Positions 18,174 to 27,111 of a stretch of 64,000 nucleotides of DNA are shown here, one piece after another. This stretch comes from Candidatus Allofournierella merdipullorum (lineage in GTDB: Bacteria > Bacillota > Clostridia > Oscillospirales > Ruminococcaceae): the NCBI GenBank assembly GCA_019116345.1, contig DXBV01000025.1, positions 1 through 64,000 on the forward strand, written 5' to 3'. The position numbers were made by a program, and so were the translations under genes. Position 1 is the first letter of the stretch; every line of letters begins with the position of its first letter. The notes beneath the pieces are model-generated. The model was not told the DNA's origin, ran no database searches, and saw only the letters and a program-made list of their open reading frames with translations.

Positions 18174-20180
18174 ATGAGAATCGCTCTGACCGGGAACCCG
18201 AATTCCGGCAAAACCACCATGTTCAACGCCCTCACCGGGCGCAGCGAGAAGGTGGGCAACTGGGCCGGCGTGACCGTTGAAAAGAAGGAGCACCCCATCA
18301 AGAAGGCCTATCTCCCCGCGGGGGAGGAGCTGATCGCCGTGGACCTGCCCGGCGCCTACTCCATGTCCCCCTTCACCTCGGAGGAGAGCATCACCAGCAG
18401 TTATGTGCGCCACGAAAAGCCGGACGCCATCATCAACATCGTGGACGCCACCAACCTCTCCCGCAGCCTGTTCTTCACCACCCAGCTGCTGGAGCTGGGG
18501 GTGCCGGTGGTGGTGGCGCTGAACAAAAACGACGCCAGCGAGAAAAAGGGCACCACCATCGACGCCGCCGCCCTTTCGGCGGCCCTGGGCTGTCCGGTCA
18601 TTCCCACCGTTTCCACCGCGGGCACCGGTCTGCGGGAGGTGGTGACCGCCGCGGCGGGCCTGTACGGCAGGGGCCAGAAGGCTCCCTATTCTCAGGGCGT
18701 GGTGGACCTGACCGATAAAAAGGCGGTGGAAGAGGCCGACCGCCGGCGCTTCGCCTTTGTGAACCAGCTGGTGAGCAAGGTGGAACAGCGCAAGGTGCTC
18801 ACCCGGGAAAAGGGCCGGGGCGACGCCATCGACGCGGTGCTCACCAACCGCTGGCTGGGCATTCCCATTTTCGCGCTGGTGATGTTCCTGGTGTTCCAGA
18901 TCAGCCAGGTGTGGGCCGGGCCCTTCATCGCCGACGCGCTGGTGGCCCAGATCGAGACCTTCCAGGGCTTTGTGGCGGACAGCCTGGCCGACGCCAACCC
19001 CCTGCTCACCGCCCTGCTGGCGGACGGCATCATCGGCGGCGTGGGCGCCGTGGTGGGCTTTCTGCCCCTGGTGATGGTGATGTACTTCCTCATCGCCCTG
19101 CTGGAGGACTGCGGCTACATGTCCCGTGTGGCGGTGGTGCTGGACCCCATCTTCAAGAAGGTGGGCCTTTCCGGCAAGTCGGTCATTCCCTTCGTCATCG
19201 GCACCGGCTGCGCCATCCCCGGCGTCATGGCCAGCCGCACCATCCGCAACGAGCGTGAGCGCCGCGCCACCGCCATGCTCACCCCCTTCATGCCCTGCGG
19301 CGCGAAGATCCCGGTCATCTCTCTCTTTGCCGGCGCCTTCTTTGACGAGGCGGGCTGGGTGAGCTTTGTGATGTACTTCACCGGCATCGTTCTCATCTTC
19401 CTGGGCGCGCTGCTGGTGAACCGCATCGCCGGCTACAAGAACCGCAAATCCTTCTTCATCATCGAGCTGCCGGAATACAAAGTTCCCTCGCTGCTCTTCG
19501 CCTTCAAGGCCATGTGCAGCCGGGGCTGGGCCTACATCGTAAAGGCCGCCACCATCATTCTGCTGTGCAACACCGCCGTGCAGATCATGCAGACCTTCAC
19601 CTGGAACTTCACGGTTGCCGAGGCGGCCAGCCAGTCCATTCTGGCCTCCATCGCCGCCCCCTTCGCCGTTCTGCTGGTGCCCGTGGTGGGCGTGCTCAGC
19701 TGGCAGCTGGCGGCGGCCGCCGTCACCGGCTTCATCGCCAAGGAGAACGTGGTGGGCACCCTGGCCGTCTGCTTTGTGGGCCTTGAGAACTTCATCGACA
19801 CCGACGAGCTGGCCATGCTGGAAGGCACCGGCGCCGAGGTGGCAGGCATCATCGCCATCACCAAGGTGGCTGCCCTGGCCTACCTGATGTTCAACCTTTA
19901 CACCCCGCCCTGCTTTGCGGCCATCGGCGCGATGAACAGCGAGATGAAGAGCGCAAAGTGGCTGTGGGCCGGCATCGGCCTGCAGATGGGCACCGGCTAC
20001 TCGGTGGGCGTGCTGGTCTACCAGTTCGGCACCCTCGCCACCACCGGCTCCTTCGGCCCGGGCGCGGTCCCCGGCCTTGCCGCCGTGGCCGTCTTTGCCC
20101 TCATCCTCACCTGGCTGTGCCTGCGCACTGACCGCTCGCTGGCCAAGGAATATGCCCTGAAAGGAGTGAGCGCCGCATGA
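18174..20180 (+). CDS. feoB: Ferrous iron transporter B
   Basis: MRIALTGNPNSGKTTMFNALTG, GNWAGVTVEKKE, DLPGAYSM, NKND; FVIGTGCAIPGVMASRTI, polytopic C-terminus. Confidence 0.97.
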   Translation: MRIALTGNPNSGKTTMFNALTGRSEKVGNWAGVTVEKKEHPIKKAYLPAGEELIAVDLPGAYSMSPFTSEESITSSYVRHEKPDAIINIVDATNLSRSLFFTTQLLELGVPVVVALNKNDASEKKGTTIDAAALSAALGCPVIPTVSTAGTGLREVVTAAAGLYGRGQKAPYSQGVVDLTDKKAVEEADRRRFAFVNQLVSKVEQRKVLTREKGRGDAIDAVLTNRWLGIPIFALVMFLVFQISQVWAGPFIADALVAQIETFQGFVADSLADANPLLTALLADGIIGGVGAVVGFLPLVMVMYFLIALLEDCGYMSRVAVVLDPIFKKVGLSGKSVIPFVIGTGCAIPGVMASRTIRNERERRATAMLTPFMPCGAKIPVISLFAGAFFDEAGWVSFVMYFTGIVLIFLGALLVNRIAGYKNRKSFFIIELPEYKVPSLLFAFKAMCSRGWAYIVKAATIILLCNTAVQIMQTFTWNFTVAEAASQSILASIAAPFAVLLVPVVGVLSWQLAAAAVTGFIAKENVVGTLAVCFVGLENFIDTDELAMLEGTGAEVAGIIAITKVAALAYLMFNLYTPPCFAAIGAMNSEMKSAKWLWAGIGLQMGTGYSVGVLVYQFGTLATTGSFGPGAVPGLAAVAVFALILTWLCLRTDRSLAKEYALKGVSAA

Positions 20181-20347
20181 TGGCCGACCTCATTGCCGGC
20201 GGCCTCATCGCCGCCGCCGTTGCCGCCGCCGCCTTCTATGTTTACAAGGCGAAAAAGAGCGGCAAAAAGTGCATCGGCTGCCCCGATTCCGGCAGCTGTT
20301 CCGGCGGCTGCTCCGGCTGCTGCGGCGGCTGCCACGGGCACCACTGA
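20177..20347 (+). CDS. FeoB-associated Cys-rich membrane protein (56 aa)
   Basis: ATGA overlap with feoB stop; MMADLIAGGLIAAAVAAAAFYVYKAKKSGKKCIGCPDSGSCSGGCSGCCGGCHGHH; below ORF-track length cutoff. Confidence 0.88.
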   Translation: MMADLIAGGLIAAAVAAAAFYVYKAKKSGKKCIGCPDSGSCSGGCSGCCGGCHGHH

Positions 20348-20484
20348 ACCCTGCTTTTCCTCCGCCCGGCCCGCCGACGCAAACACGGCGGGGCCGTGGA
20401 ACAGTTTCTCTCTGATGGGCCCGGCGCGGCCCGGAACGACGGCGCGGTCCCTGCCGATGTTCCGGCCGGCAAGCCGCCCGGGCC

Positions 20485-20525
20485 GCGGGCAAAGCGCGGC
20501 GCACACGCCGCCGCGCTTTGCCCGC
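20485..20525. repeat. Perfect 16-bp inverted repeat
   Basis: gcgggcaaagcgcggc-N9-gccgcgctttgcccgc. Confidence 0.7.
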
Positions 20526-20537
20526 CTCTTTCCCGAA

Positions 20538-20559
20538 GCCTGCCTTCGGCGGGCTTTTT
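20538..20559 (+). terminator. Rho-independent terminator
   Basis: gcctgcc-ttc-ggcgggc-ttttt. Confidence 0.65.
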
Positions 20560-20571
20560 CTTCCCCTTTGA

Positions 20572-20587
20572 GTTAGCCATAACTAAC
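20572..20587. promoter_or_regulatory. 16-bp palindrome, iron-locus box 4 (upstream of DUF3793/flavodoxin)
   Basis: GTTAGCCATAACTAAC. Confidence 0.75.
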
Positions 20588-20606
20588 CGCAACAAAGGAG
20601 GCCGCC

Positions 20607-21149
20607 ATGTCCGACGAACTCATCGTGCGCCACTGCTCGCCCACCCTGGCGGGCCTGAAGGCGGGGAGCCTTTTCTCCTGCCGCTGCGACGACCCCCGCA
20701 CCCTGACGGCGGAGCTGCGCCGTCTGAACCGGGCGCTGGCCCCCAAGGGGCTGCGGGTGCTGCCCTTGCTGGTGCGGGAGGGCCGGGCGCTCATCTACCT
20801 TTACCGCCCCCGGGCGCTGGAAAAAGAACTGCAGCGCAGCGGCGCCCGCCGCCTGCTGGAGGAGCGGGGCTACCTGCCCGGGCAGTGTGTGGCGCAGCTG
20901 GCCCGCCGTGTGCGTGCCCAGGGGCAGTTCCCCCACGAGATCGGGCTGTTTTTGAGCTACCCGCCGGAGGACGTGGAGGCCTTCATCTGCAACGGAGCCT
21001 GCGGCCACAAGTGCGCCGGCTGCTGGAAGGTGTACGGCGACGAGGCCGCCGCCCGGCACACCTTTGAGACCTGGCGGCGCTGCACCCGCATTTTCAGCCG
21101 GCGGCTGGCGGAAGGCTTTCCGCTGGAAAAACTGGCGGTGGCCGGCTGA
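20607..21149 (+). CDS. DUF3793 family protein
   Basis: FPHEIGLFLSYPPEDVEAFICNGACGHKCAGCWKVYGDEAAARHTFETWRRCTRIFSRRL. Confidence 0.88.
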   Translation: MSDELIVRHCSPTLAGLKAGSLFSCRCDDPRTLTAELRRLNRALAPKGLRVLPLLVREGRALIYLYRPRALEKELQRSGARRLLEERGYLPGQCVAQLARRVRAQGQFPHEIGLFLSYPPEDVEAFICNGACGHKCAGCWKVYGDEAAARHTFETWRRCTRIFSRRLAEGFPLEKLAVAG

Positions 21150-21186
21150 CGGCCCGCCCCACGATTTGAAAGAGAGGTTTTTGACC

Positions 21187-21601
21187 ATGAGCAAGATCGC
21201 AGTTGTTTTTTTGGAGCGGCACCGGCAACACCGAGGCCATGGCCGCCGCGGTGGCCGAGGGCGCGGGGAGCGGGGCAACGCTCATCCCGGCCGCCGCCTT
21301 CGGCCCCGCCGACCTGGCGAACTACGACGCCTTCGCCTTCGGCTGCCCGTCCATGGGGGCGGAGCAGCTGGAAGAGAGCGAATTTGAGCCCATGTTCGCC
21401 GCCTGCGAAGCAGAACTCGCCGGGCGCAGGGTGGGCCTGTTCGGCTCCTACGGCTGGGGCGACGGAGAGTGGATGCGCAGCTGGGAAGAGCGCTGCGCCG
21501 CCGCCGGCGCACAGCTGGCCCAGCCCGGCGTCATCTGCTGCGAAGCCCCCGACGAAGACGCCCTCGCCGCCTGCCGTGCCCTGGGCGCGGCGCTGGCGTA
21601 A
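21187..21601 (+). pseudogene. Short-chain flavodoxin with apparent 1-nt frameshift in a T7 tract
   Basis: ATG 21187 reads MSKIAVVFLERH; the next frame reads FWSGTGNTEAMAAAV... to stop 21601. T7 at 21206-21212; six Ts would restore MSKIAVVFWSGTGNTEAM. Confidence 0.85.
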
Positions 21602-21633
21602 GATAATTCTGTTTTCTCCTTCCTCCCCAACAG

Positions 21634-21670
21634 CAGGAGCCGCCCCGGCAACGCGCCGGGGCGGCTCCTG
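21634..21670. terminator. Strong hairpin terminator between convergent genes
   Basis: caggagccgccccggc-aacgc-gccggggcggctcctg-tttt, perfect 16-bp stem. Confidence 0.9.
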
Positions 21671-21683
21671 TTTTGTTCTGTGC

Positions 21684-22736
21684 TCAGGCCAGTTCCAGAT
21701 ACAGCCCCGCCAGCTTGAGGGTGGCGACAAGGCCGTCCAGATGGGTGCGCTCCATGCCGTGGGAGGCGTGCACGCCCGGCCCGATGAGAGCGCCCCGGGC
21801 GTCCATGCCGGTGCGCCATGCAGCGCCCACGTCGGAGCCGTAGTGGGGGTAGATGTCCACCGCGTAGTCCACGCCGTTTTCCTTCGCCAGCTGCACCAGA
21901 CGGCTGACCATGCCGTAGTCGTAGGGGCCGCCGGAGTCCTTGGCGCAGATGGACACCTGGTACTCGGTACAGGAGAGGTCCTCGCCGATGCAGCCCATAT
22001 CCACCGCCAGCAGCTCGTCCACCACCGGCAGGGTGGCGCCGCCGTGGCCCACCTCCTCGTGGACGGTGAGGGTGAAGTAGCTGTCGAACCGGGGACGCGC
22101 CCCGGTGGCGTGCATCCGCCACAAGAGGGTCAAAAGGCAGGCGGAGCTTGCCTTGTCGTCCAGAAAGCGGGACTTCACAAAGCCGCTTTCGGTAACAACG
22201 GTCTTGGGGTCGTAGCAGACGTAGTCGCCGGCGGCGATGCCCAGGGCCTCCACGTCCTGCTTGCTGCGCACCTTCTCGTCGATGCGCACCGCCATGTTCT
22301 TTTCGTCCCGGGGGCGGGTGGCGGCGTCGTCCTGCACATGGACGGCGGGGGAGAGGCTGAGCACCGTGCCGGTGTAGACCTTGCCATCCCGGGTGTAGAT
22401 GCGGCAGTATTCGCCGTCCAGGGTGGGCATCAGCGGGCCGCCCACCTTTGTGACCATCAGCATGCCGTCGGCGGTGATGGAGCGCACCATCAGGCCCAGG
22501 GTGTCCACATGGGCGCACAGGCCCACGGTGCGGCCGGTCTCCCGGCCGGGCACCTTCACCACCAGGTTGCCCTTGTTGGTGAGCCAGGCCTCAAAGCCCA
22601 GCCCTTCGGCAATGTCCTTGGCCAGGGCCGTCGCCTTGTGGGTGAAGCCGCTGGGGCTGTCCTGCCCGAGGAGTTTTTGCAGGGTGTCCAGCAGGAAGGC
22701 CTGCTGCTCCTGTTCCAGAATTTTCTCGTCCGTCAT
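21684..22736 (-). CDS. M42 family metallopeptidase
   Basis: DSPSGFTHKATALAKDIAEGLGFEA, GLCAHVDTLGLMV, VHEEVGHGGATLP, ASHGMERTH; ATG 22736 with RBS. Confidence 0.92.
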   Translation of the reverse strand: MTDEKILEQEQQAFLLDTLQKLLGQDSPSGFTHKATALAKDIAEGLGFEAWLTNKGNLVVKVPGRETGRTVGLCAHVDTLGLMVRSITADGMLMVTKVGGPLMPTLDGEYCRIYTRDGKVYTGTVLSLSPAVHVQDDAATRPRDEKNMAVRIDEKVRSKQDVEALGIAAGDYVCYDPKTVVTESGFVKSRFLDDKASSACLLTLLWRMHATGARPRFDSYFTLTVHEEVGHGGATLPVVDELLAVDMGCIGEDLSCTEYQVSICAKDSGGPYDYGMVSRLVQLAKENGVDYAVDIYPHYGSDVGAAWRTGMDARGALIGPGVHASHGMERTHLDGLVATLKLAGLYLELA

Positions 22737-22809
22737 TCCCGTTCGTCCTCCCTTGAAGTACTGGTTCCATCTTACAGAAAATCCCGCCAAATGGCAAGGG
22801 CCGCCCGCC

Positions 22810-22839
22810 TTGACAAGCCTTTTGAAAAAGGCGTATACT
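22810..22839 (+). promoter_or_regulatory. Promoter TTGACA-18-TATACT with a gccttttgaaaaaggc palindrome in the spacer
   Basis: Read directly. Confidence 0.7.
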
Positions 22840-22881
22840 TAAGTGTAATTTTTGTCTTATCGGAAGGATGTGTTTGCGAGT

Positions 22882-23736
22882 ATGGATCCGCTGATCCTCC
22901 AGTCCGACTTCGGTTATGCCGACGGCGCGGTGTGCGCCATGTACGGCGTGGCCCAGGGCGTTTGCCCCGAGCTGCGGGTGTTCGACCTCACCCACGACAT
23001 TCCCCAGTACGACATCTGGGAGGCCAGCTACCGCCTGATCCAGACGGTGAGCTACTGGCCGGAGAACAGCGTGTTCGTCAGCGTGGTGGACCCGGGCGTG
23101 GGCTCCACGAGGCGCAGCATCGCGGTGAAGACCGCCGAGGGCCACTACATCATCACGCCGGACAACGGCACCCTGACCCACATCAAGCGGATGTGCGGCA
23201 TTGAAGAGGCCCGCATCATCGACGAGACCGTGAACCGGCTGGCGGGTTCCGGCGAGAGCTACACCTTCCACGGCCGTGACATCTACGCCTACACCGGCGC
23301 GCGGCTGGCTTCGGGCGTCATCACCTTCCAGCAGGTGGGGCCTCAGGTGCCCGTGGAGAGCGTCATCGAGCTGCCGGTCATCGAGGCGGAGTTTGAAAAC
23401 GACGTCATCACCGGCACCATCGACGTGCTGGACGTGCGCTTCGGTTCCCTGTGGACCAACATCCCCCGGGAAATGTTCGCCAGACTCGGCGTTTCCCACG
23501 GCGGCCGGGTGGAGGTGTCCATCGCCAACGACACCCGCACCCTCTACAAGAACATCATGGTCTATGCCAAGAGCTTTGCCGACGTGAACGTGGGCGAGCC
23601 GCTGCTCTACGTCAACAGCCTGGACTGCGTGGCCGTTGCCATCAACCAGGGCAGCTTCTCCAAGGCCTACAACATCGGCACCGGCATCAACTGGCGCATT
23701 GCCCTGCGCAAAGCGCCCCGCATCGTCTACGAATAA
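22882..23736 (+). CDS. SAM hydrolase / SAM hydroxide adenosyltransferase family (DUF62)
   Basis: MDPLILQSDFGYADGAVCAMYGVAQG...FDLTHDIPQYDIWEASYRL...VFVSVVDPGVGSTRRSIAVKT...PDNGTLT. Confidence 0.93.
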   Translation: MDPLILQSDFGYADGAVCAMYGVAQGVCPELRVFDLTHDIPQYDIWEASYRLIQTVSYWPENSVFVSVVDPGVGSTRRSIAVKTAEGHYIITPDNGTLTHIKRMCGIEEARIIDETVNRLAGSGESYTFHGRDIYAYTGARLASGVITFQQVGPQVPVESVIELPVIEAEFENDVITGTIDVLDVRFGSLWTNIPREMFARLGVSHGGRVEVSIANDTRTLYKNIMVYAKSFADVNVGEPLLYVNSLDCVAVAINQGSFSKAYNIGTGINWRIALRKAPRIVYE

Positions 23737-23825
23737 GGCGGTGCGCTTCCTTTGATTCTCCGCAAAAGGGGCGGTCCCTTTTGCCGGTGAATAGTCTTTG
23801 TTTTATAACGTGAGGAGTGTGCAAC

Positions 23826-24374
23826 ATGAAAAATTCTTCCATCAAGACCGTGGTCGCGGTGGGCATCGGCGCCGCCCTGTTCTTTGTGCTGGGCCGCTTT
23901 GTGGCCATCCCCAGCGGTGTGCCCAACACCAACATCAGCCTGCAGTACGCCATTCTGGGCATGCTGGCCGCCATGTACGGCCCTGTGGCCGGCGGCCTGA
24001 TCGGCTTCATCGGCCACACCCTGATCGACCTGTCCTGGGGCGGCAGCCCCTGGTGGAGCTGGGTCATCGCCTCCACCCTGGTGGGCGTGATCGTGGGCCT
24101 GACCGCCAAAAAGATGGCTCTGTCTGAGGGCGACTTCGGCAAGGGCAAGCTGGCCCTGTTCGCCGTGGCCAACGTGGTGGCCAACGCCGTCTCCTGGCTG
24201 CTGGTGGCCCCCGGCCTGGATATCCTCATCTACGCCGAGCCCGCCGACAAGGTGTTCACCCAGGGCGCCTTTGCCGCCATCGTCAACAGCCTGACCGCCG
24301 TCATCGTGGGCGGCCTGCTGGTGGCTGCTTTCTGCAAGACCATCGCCAAGAAGGGCTCGCTGGATAAGGAGTAA
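23826..24374 (+). CDS. ECF transporter S component, UPF0397 family
   Basis: MKNSSIKTVVAVGIGAALFFVLGRFVAIPSGVPNTNISLQYAILGMLAAMYGPVAGGLIGFIGHTLIDL. Confidence 0.88.
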   Translation: MKNSSIKTVVAVGIGAALFFVLGRFVAIPSGVPNTNISLQYAILGMLAAMYGPVAGGLIGFIGHTLIDLSWGGSPWWSWVIASTLVGVIVGLTAKKMALSEGDFGKGKLALFAVANVVANAVSWLLVAPGLDILIYAEPADKVFTQGAFAAIVNSLTAVIVGGLLVAAFCKTIAKKGSLDKE

Positions 24375-24442
24375 GCTCCTTTTTCCCGGCACATCGCCCG
24401 TCGGAACGCTTGTGCGGCAAGCCGTTTCGGTGCGTTTTGCAT

Positions 24443-24469
24443 CGGGGGCAGGGCAGTGCCCTGCCCCCG
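24443..24469 (+). terminator. Perfect 12-bp intercistronic hairpin (possible attenuating terminator)
   Basis: cgggggcagggc-agt-gccctgcccccg-tttcctttg. Confidence 0.55.
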
Positions 24470-24506
24470 TTTCCTTTGATTTTTGAACTGCGAGGAGCGC
24501 TGCTTT

Positions 24507-26219
24507 ATGGAGCCCATCATTTCCTTCCGGGATTTCACCTTCCAGTACCGCGCCCAGGCCCGGCCCACCCTCTGCAACATCGACCTGGACATCTATCCCG
24601 GCGAAAAGATCCTCATCGCCGGGCCCTCGGGCTCGGGCAAATCCACCCTTGCCAGCTGCATCAACGGCCTCATTCCCTTCAGCTATCCGGGCGAATCCAC
24701 CGGCACGCTGACGGTGGACGGCATGGAGGCCAAAAAGGAGAGCATCTTTGCCCTGTCCAAATCGGTGGGCACGGTGCTGCAGGACCCGGACGGCCAGTTC
24801 ATCGGCCTGACGGTGGCGGAGGACATCGCCTTCGCGCTGGAGAACGACTGCGTGCCTCAAAAGGAGATGCGCGCGGCGGTGGACCGGGCGGCGAAACTGG
24901 TGGACGTGGACCATCACCTGAGCTTTGCGCCCCACGAGCTTTCCGGCGGGCAGAAGCAGCGGGTGAGCCTTGCGGGCGTGATGGTGGACGCGGTGAAAAT
25001 TCTGCTGTTCGACGAGCCGCTGGCGAACCTTGACCCGGCGGCGGGCAAGCAGACCATCGAGCTCATCGACCGCATCCAGAAGGAGACGGACACCACCGTG
25101 CTCATCATCGAGCACCGGCTGGAGGACGTGCTCTGGCGCAGCGTGGACCGCATCGTGCTGATGGAAGAGGGCCGCATCGCCGCCGACCTGCGCCCGGACG
25201 AGCTTTTGTGCTCGCCGCTGCTGGTGGAGGCGGGCATCCGCGAGCCCCTCTACCTCACCGCGCTGAAATACGCCGGCGTGGCCCTCACGCCGGAGAAAAA
25301 GCCCGCCCACCCGGACACCCTGACCCTCACCGAAGCCGACAAGGACGCGGTGCGCGCCTGGTACCAGGCGGCTCCCGCCCCGGCCCCGGCCCCCGAGCAG
25401 CCGGCGCTGCTGGAGGTGAAGGACCTGTGCTTTGGCTACACCAAGGACCGGCCCACTCTGAAAAACGTCTCCTTCTCCATCCGCAAGGGGGAGATGGTGA
25501 GCATCGTGGGCCGCAACGGCGCGGGCAAATCCACCCTTTCCAAACTCATCTGCGGCTTTGAAAGCCCCGATTCCGGCTCCATTTCCCTGGACGGCCGGGA
25601 CATCACCGGCGACACCATCCGCCAGCGGGCCAAACGCATCGGCTATGTGATGCAGAACCCCAACCAGATGATCTCCAAGACCATGATCTTCGACGAGGTG
25701 GCCCTGGGCCTTGCCCACAGCGGCCTGTCCGACGAGGAGATCCGGGAGCGGGTGGAGGACACGCTGAAAATTTGCGGGCTTTACCCCTTCCGCAACTGGC
25801 CGGTGAGCGCCTTGAGCTTCGGCCAGAAAAAGCGGGTGACCATTGCCAGCGTGCTGGCCCTGGGGCCGGACGTCATCATTCTGGACGAGCCCACCGCCGG
25901 GCAGGACTTCCGCCACTACACCGAAATCATGGAATTTCTGCGGGGGCTGAACCAGCGGGGGGTGACGGTGCTGATGATCACCCACGACATGCACCTGATG
26001 CTGGAATACACCCCCCGGGCGCTGGTGTTCAGCGACGGGCGGCTCATTGCCGACCGCTCCGCCGCCGAGGTGCTCTGCGACCCGGAGCTCATCGCCCGGG
26101 CGGCGCTGAAGGAGACCAGCCTGTTCACCCTGGCGAACGACTGCGGCATCGCGCCGCCGGAAGCCTTCGTCCAGCGGTTCATCGACTTTGACCGGGAGGT
26201 GCGGGAACATGGCCGCTAA
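24507..26219 (+). CDS. ECF transporter ATP-binding protein with two ABC domains
   Basis: Two Walker A (GPSGSGKST, GRNGAGKST), LSGGQKQR and LSFGQKKR signatures, LLFDEPLA and ILDEPTAG. Confidence 0.95.
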   Translation: MEPIISFRDFTFQYRAQARPTLCNIDLDIYPGEKILIAGPSGSGKSTLASCINGLIPFSYPGESTGTLTVDGMEAKKESIFALSKSVGTVLQDPDGQFIGLTVAEDIAFALENDCVPQKEMRAAVDRAAKLVDVDHHLSFAPHELSGGQKQRVSLAGVMVDAVKILLFDEPLANLDPAAGKQTIELIDRIQKETDTTVLIIEHRLEDVLWRSVDRIVLMEEGRIAADLRPDELLCSPLLVEAGIREPLYLTALKYAGVALTPEKKPAHPDTLTLTEADKDAVRAWYQAAPAPAPAPEQPALLEVKDLCFGYTKDRPTLKNVSFSIRKGEMVSIVGRNGAGKSTLSKLICGFESPDSGSISLDGRDITGDTIRQRAKRIGYVMQNPNQMISKTMIFDEVALGLAHSGLSDEEIRERVEDTLKICGLYPFRNWPVSALSFGQKKRVTIASVLALGPDVIILDEPTAGQDFRHYTEIMEFLRGLNQRGVTVLMITHDMHLMLEYTPRALVFSDGRLIADRSAAEVLCDPELIARAALKETSLFTLANDCGIAPPEAFVQRFIDFDREVREHGR

Positions 26220-27042
26220 CACCGTTCTGAACTATCTGCCCCGCAAGAGCTTCGTTCACGGGCTCACCGGCGCCACCAAGCTGGCGTTTTTCCTGCTGTT
26301 CACCTTTGCCAGCATGATCACCTACGACACCCGGGTGCTCATCGGCCTGATGGCGGTAAGCTTCGCCGCCTTCAAGGCCAGCCGCATCAAGCTGCGGGAA
26401 GTGCGCTTCATGCTGGTGTTCATGCTGGTGTTCCTGATCCTGAACAACGTGTTCATCTATCTGTTCAGCCCGGAGCAGGGCGTGGAAATTTACGGCACCC
26501 GCCACGTCATCGTCACCCTGTTCTGGCGCTACACCATCACCTGGGAGCAGCTGTTCTACACCCTGAACATCTCGCTGAAATACTTCGTGGCGCTGCCGGT
26601 GGCCATCCTGTTCATCTCCGCCACCGACCCCAGCGAGTTCGCCGCCAGCCTCAACCGCATCGGCGTGTCCTACCGGGTGGGCTACTCGGTGGCCATCGCC
26701 CTGCGCTACATCCCCGACATCCAGCGGGACTACCACAGCATCAGCCAGGCCCAGCAGGCCCGGGGCGTGGAGCTGGGCAAGAGCGAAAAGCTCAGCGCCC
26801 GGCTGAAAAACTCGGTGAACATCCTCTTGCCCCTCATCCTCTCCAGCCTGGCCCGCATCGACACCATCAGCAACGCCATGGAGCTGCGGGGCTTCGGCAA
26901 GAAGAAAAAGCGCACCTGGTACGTCCAGCGGCCCTTCGCCCGGAACGATTATCTTGTGCTGGCTCTGGGCGTGGCCCTGCTGCTGGCCAGCCTGGTCATC
27001 ACCTTCTGGGACGGCGACCGCTTCTTCAACCCCTTTGTTTGA
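26209..27042 (+). CDS. ECF transporter T component
   Basis: Polytopic; QARGVELGKSEKLSARLKNSVNILLPLILSSLARIDTISNAMELRGFG (A-R-G motifs). Confidence 0.93.
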   Translation: MAANTVLNYLPRKSFVHGLTGATKLAFFLLFTFASMITYDTRVLIGLMAVSFAAFKASRIKLREVRFMLVFMLVFLILNNVFIYLFSPEQGVEIYGTRHVIVTLFWRYTITWEQLFYTLNISLKYFVALPVAILFISATDPSEFAASLNRIGVSYRVGYSVAIALRYIPDIQRDYHSISQAQQARGVELGKSEKLSARLKNSVNILLPLILSSLARIDTISNAMELRGFGKKKKRTWYVQRPFARNDYLVLALGVALLLASLVITFWDGDRFFNPFV

Positions 27043-27057
27043 CCCTTTGACGCAATC

Positions 27058-27107
27058 AAAAACAGCCCTTCGCCCCGGCGCAGTGCCGCAAGCGAAGGGC
27101 TGTTTTT
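27058..27107. terminator. Bidirectional terminator
   Basis: aaaaacagcccttcgc...gcgaagggctgttttt. Confidence 0.85.
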
Positions 27108-27111
27108 CTGT

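Noticed and set aside
23727-26222. 831-aa minus-strand ORF
   Set aside because: Antisense to clearly recognisable ECF S-component and ATPase genes.
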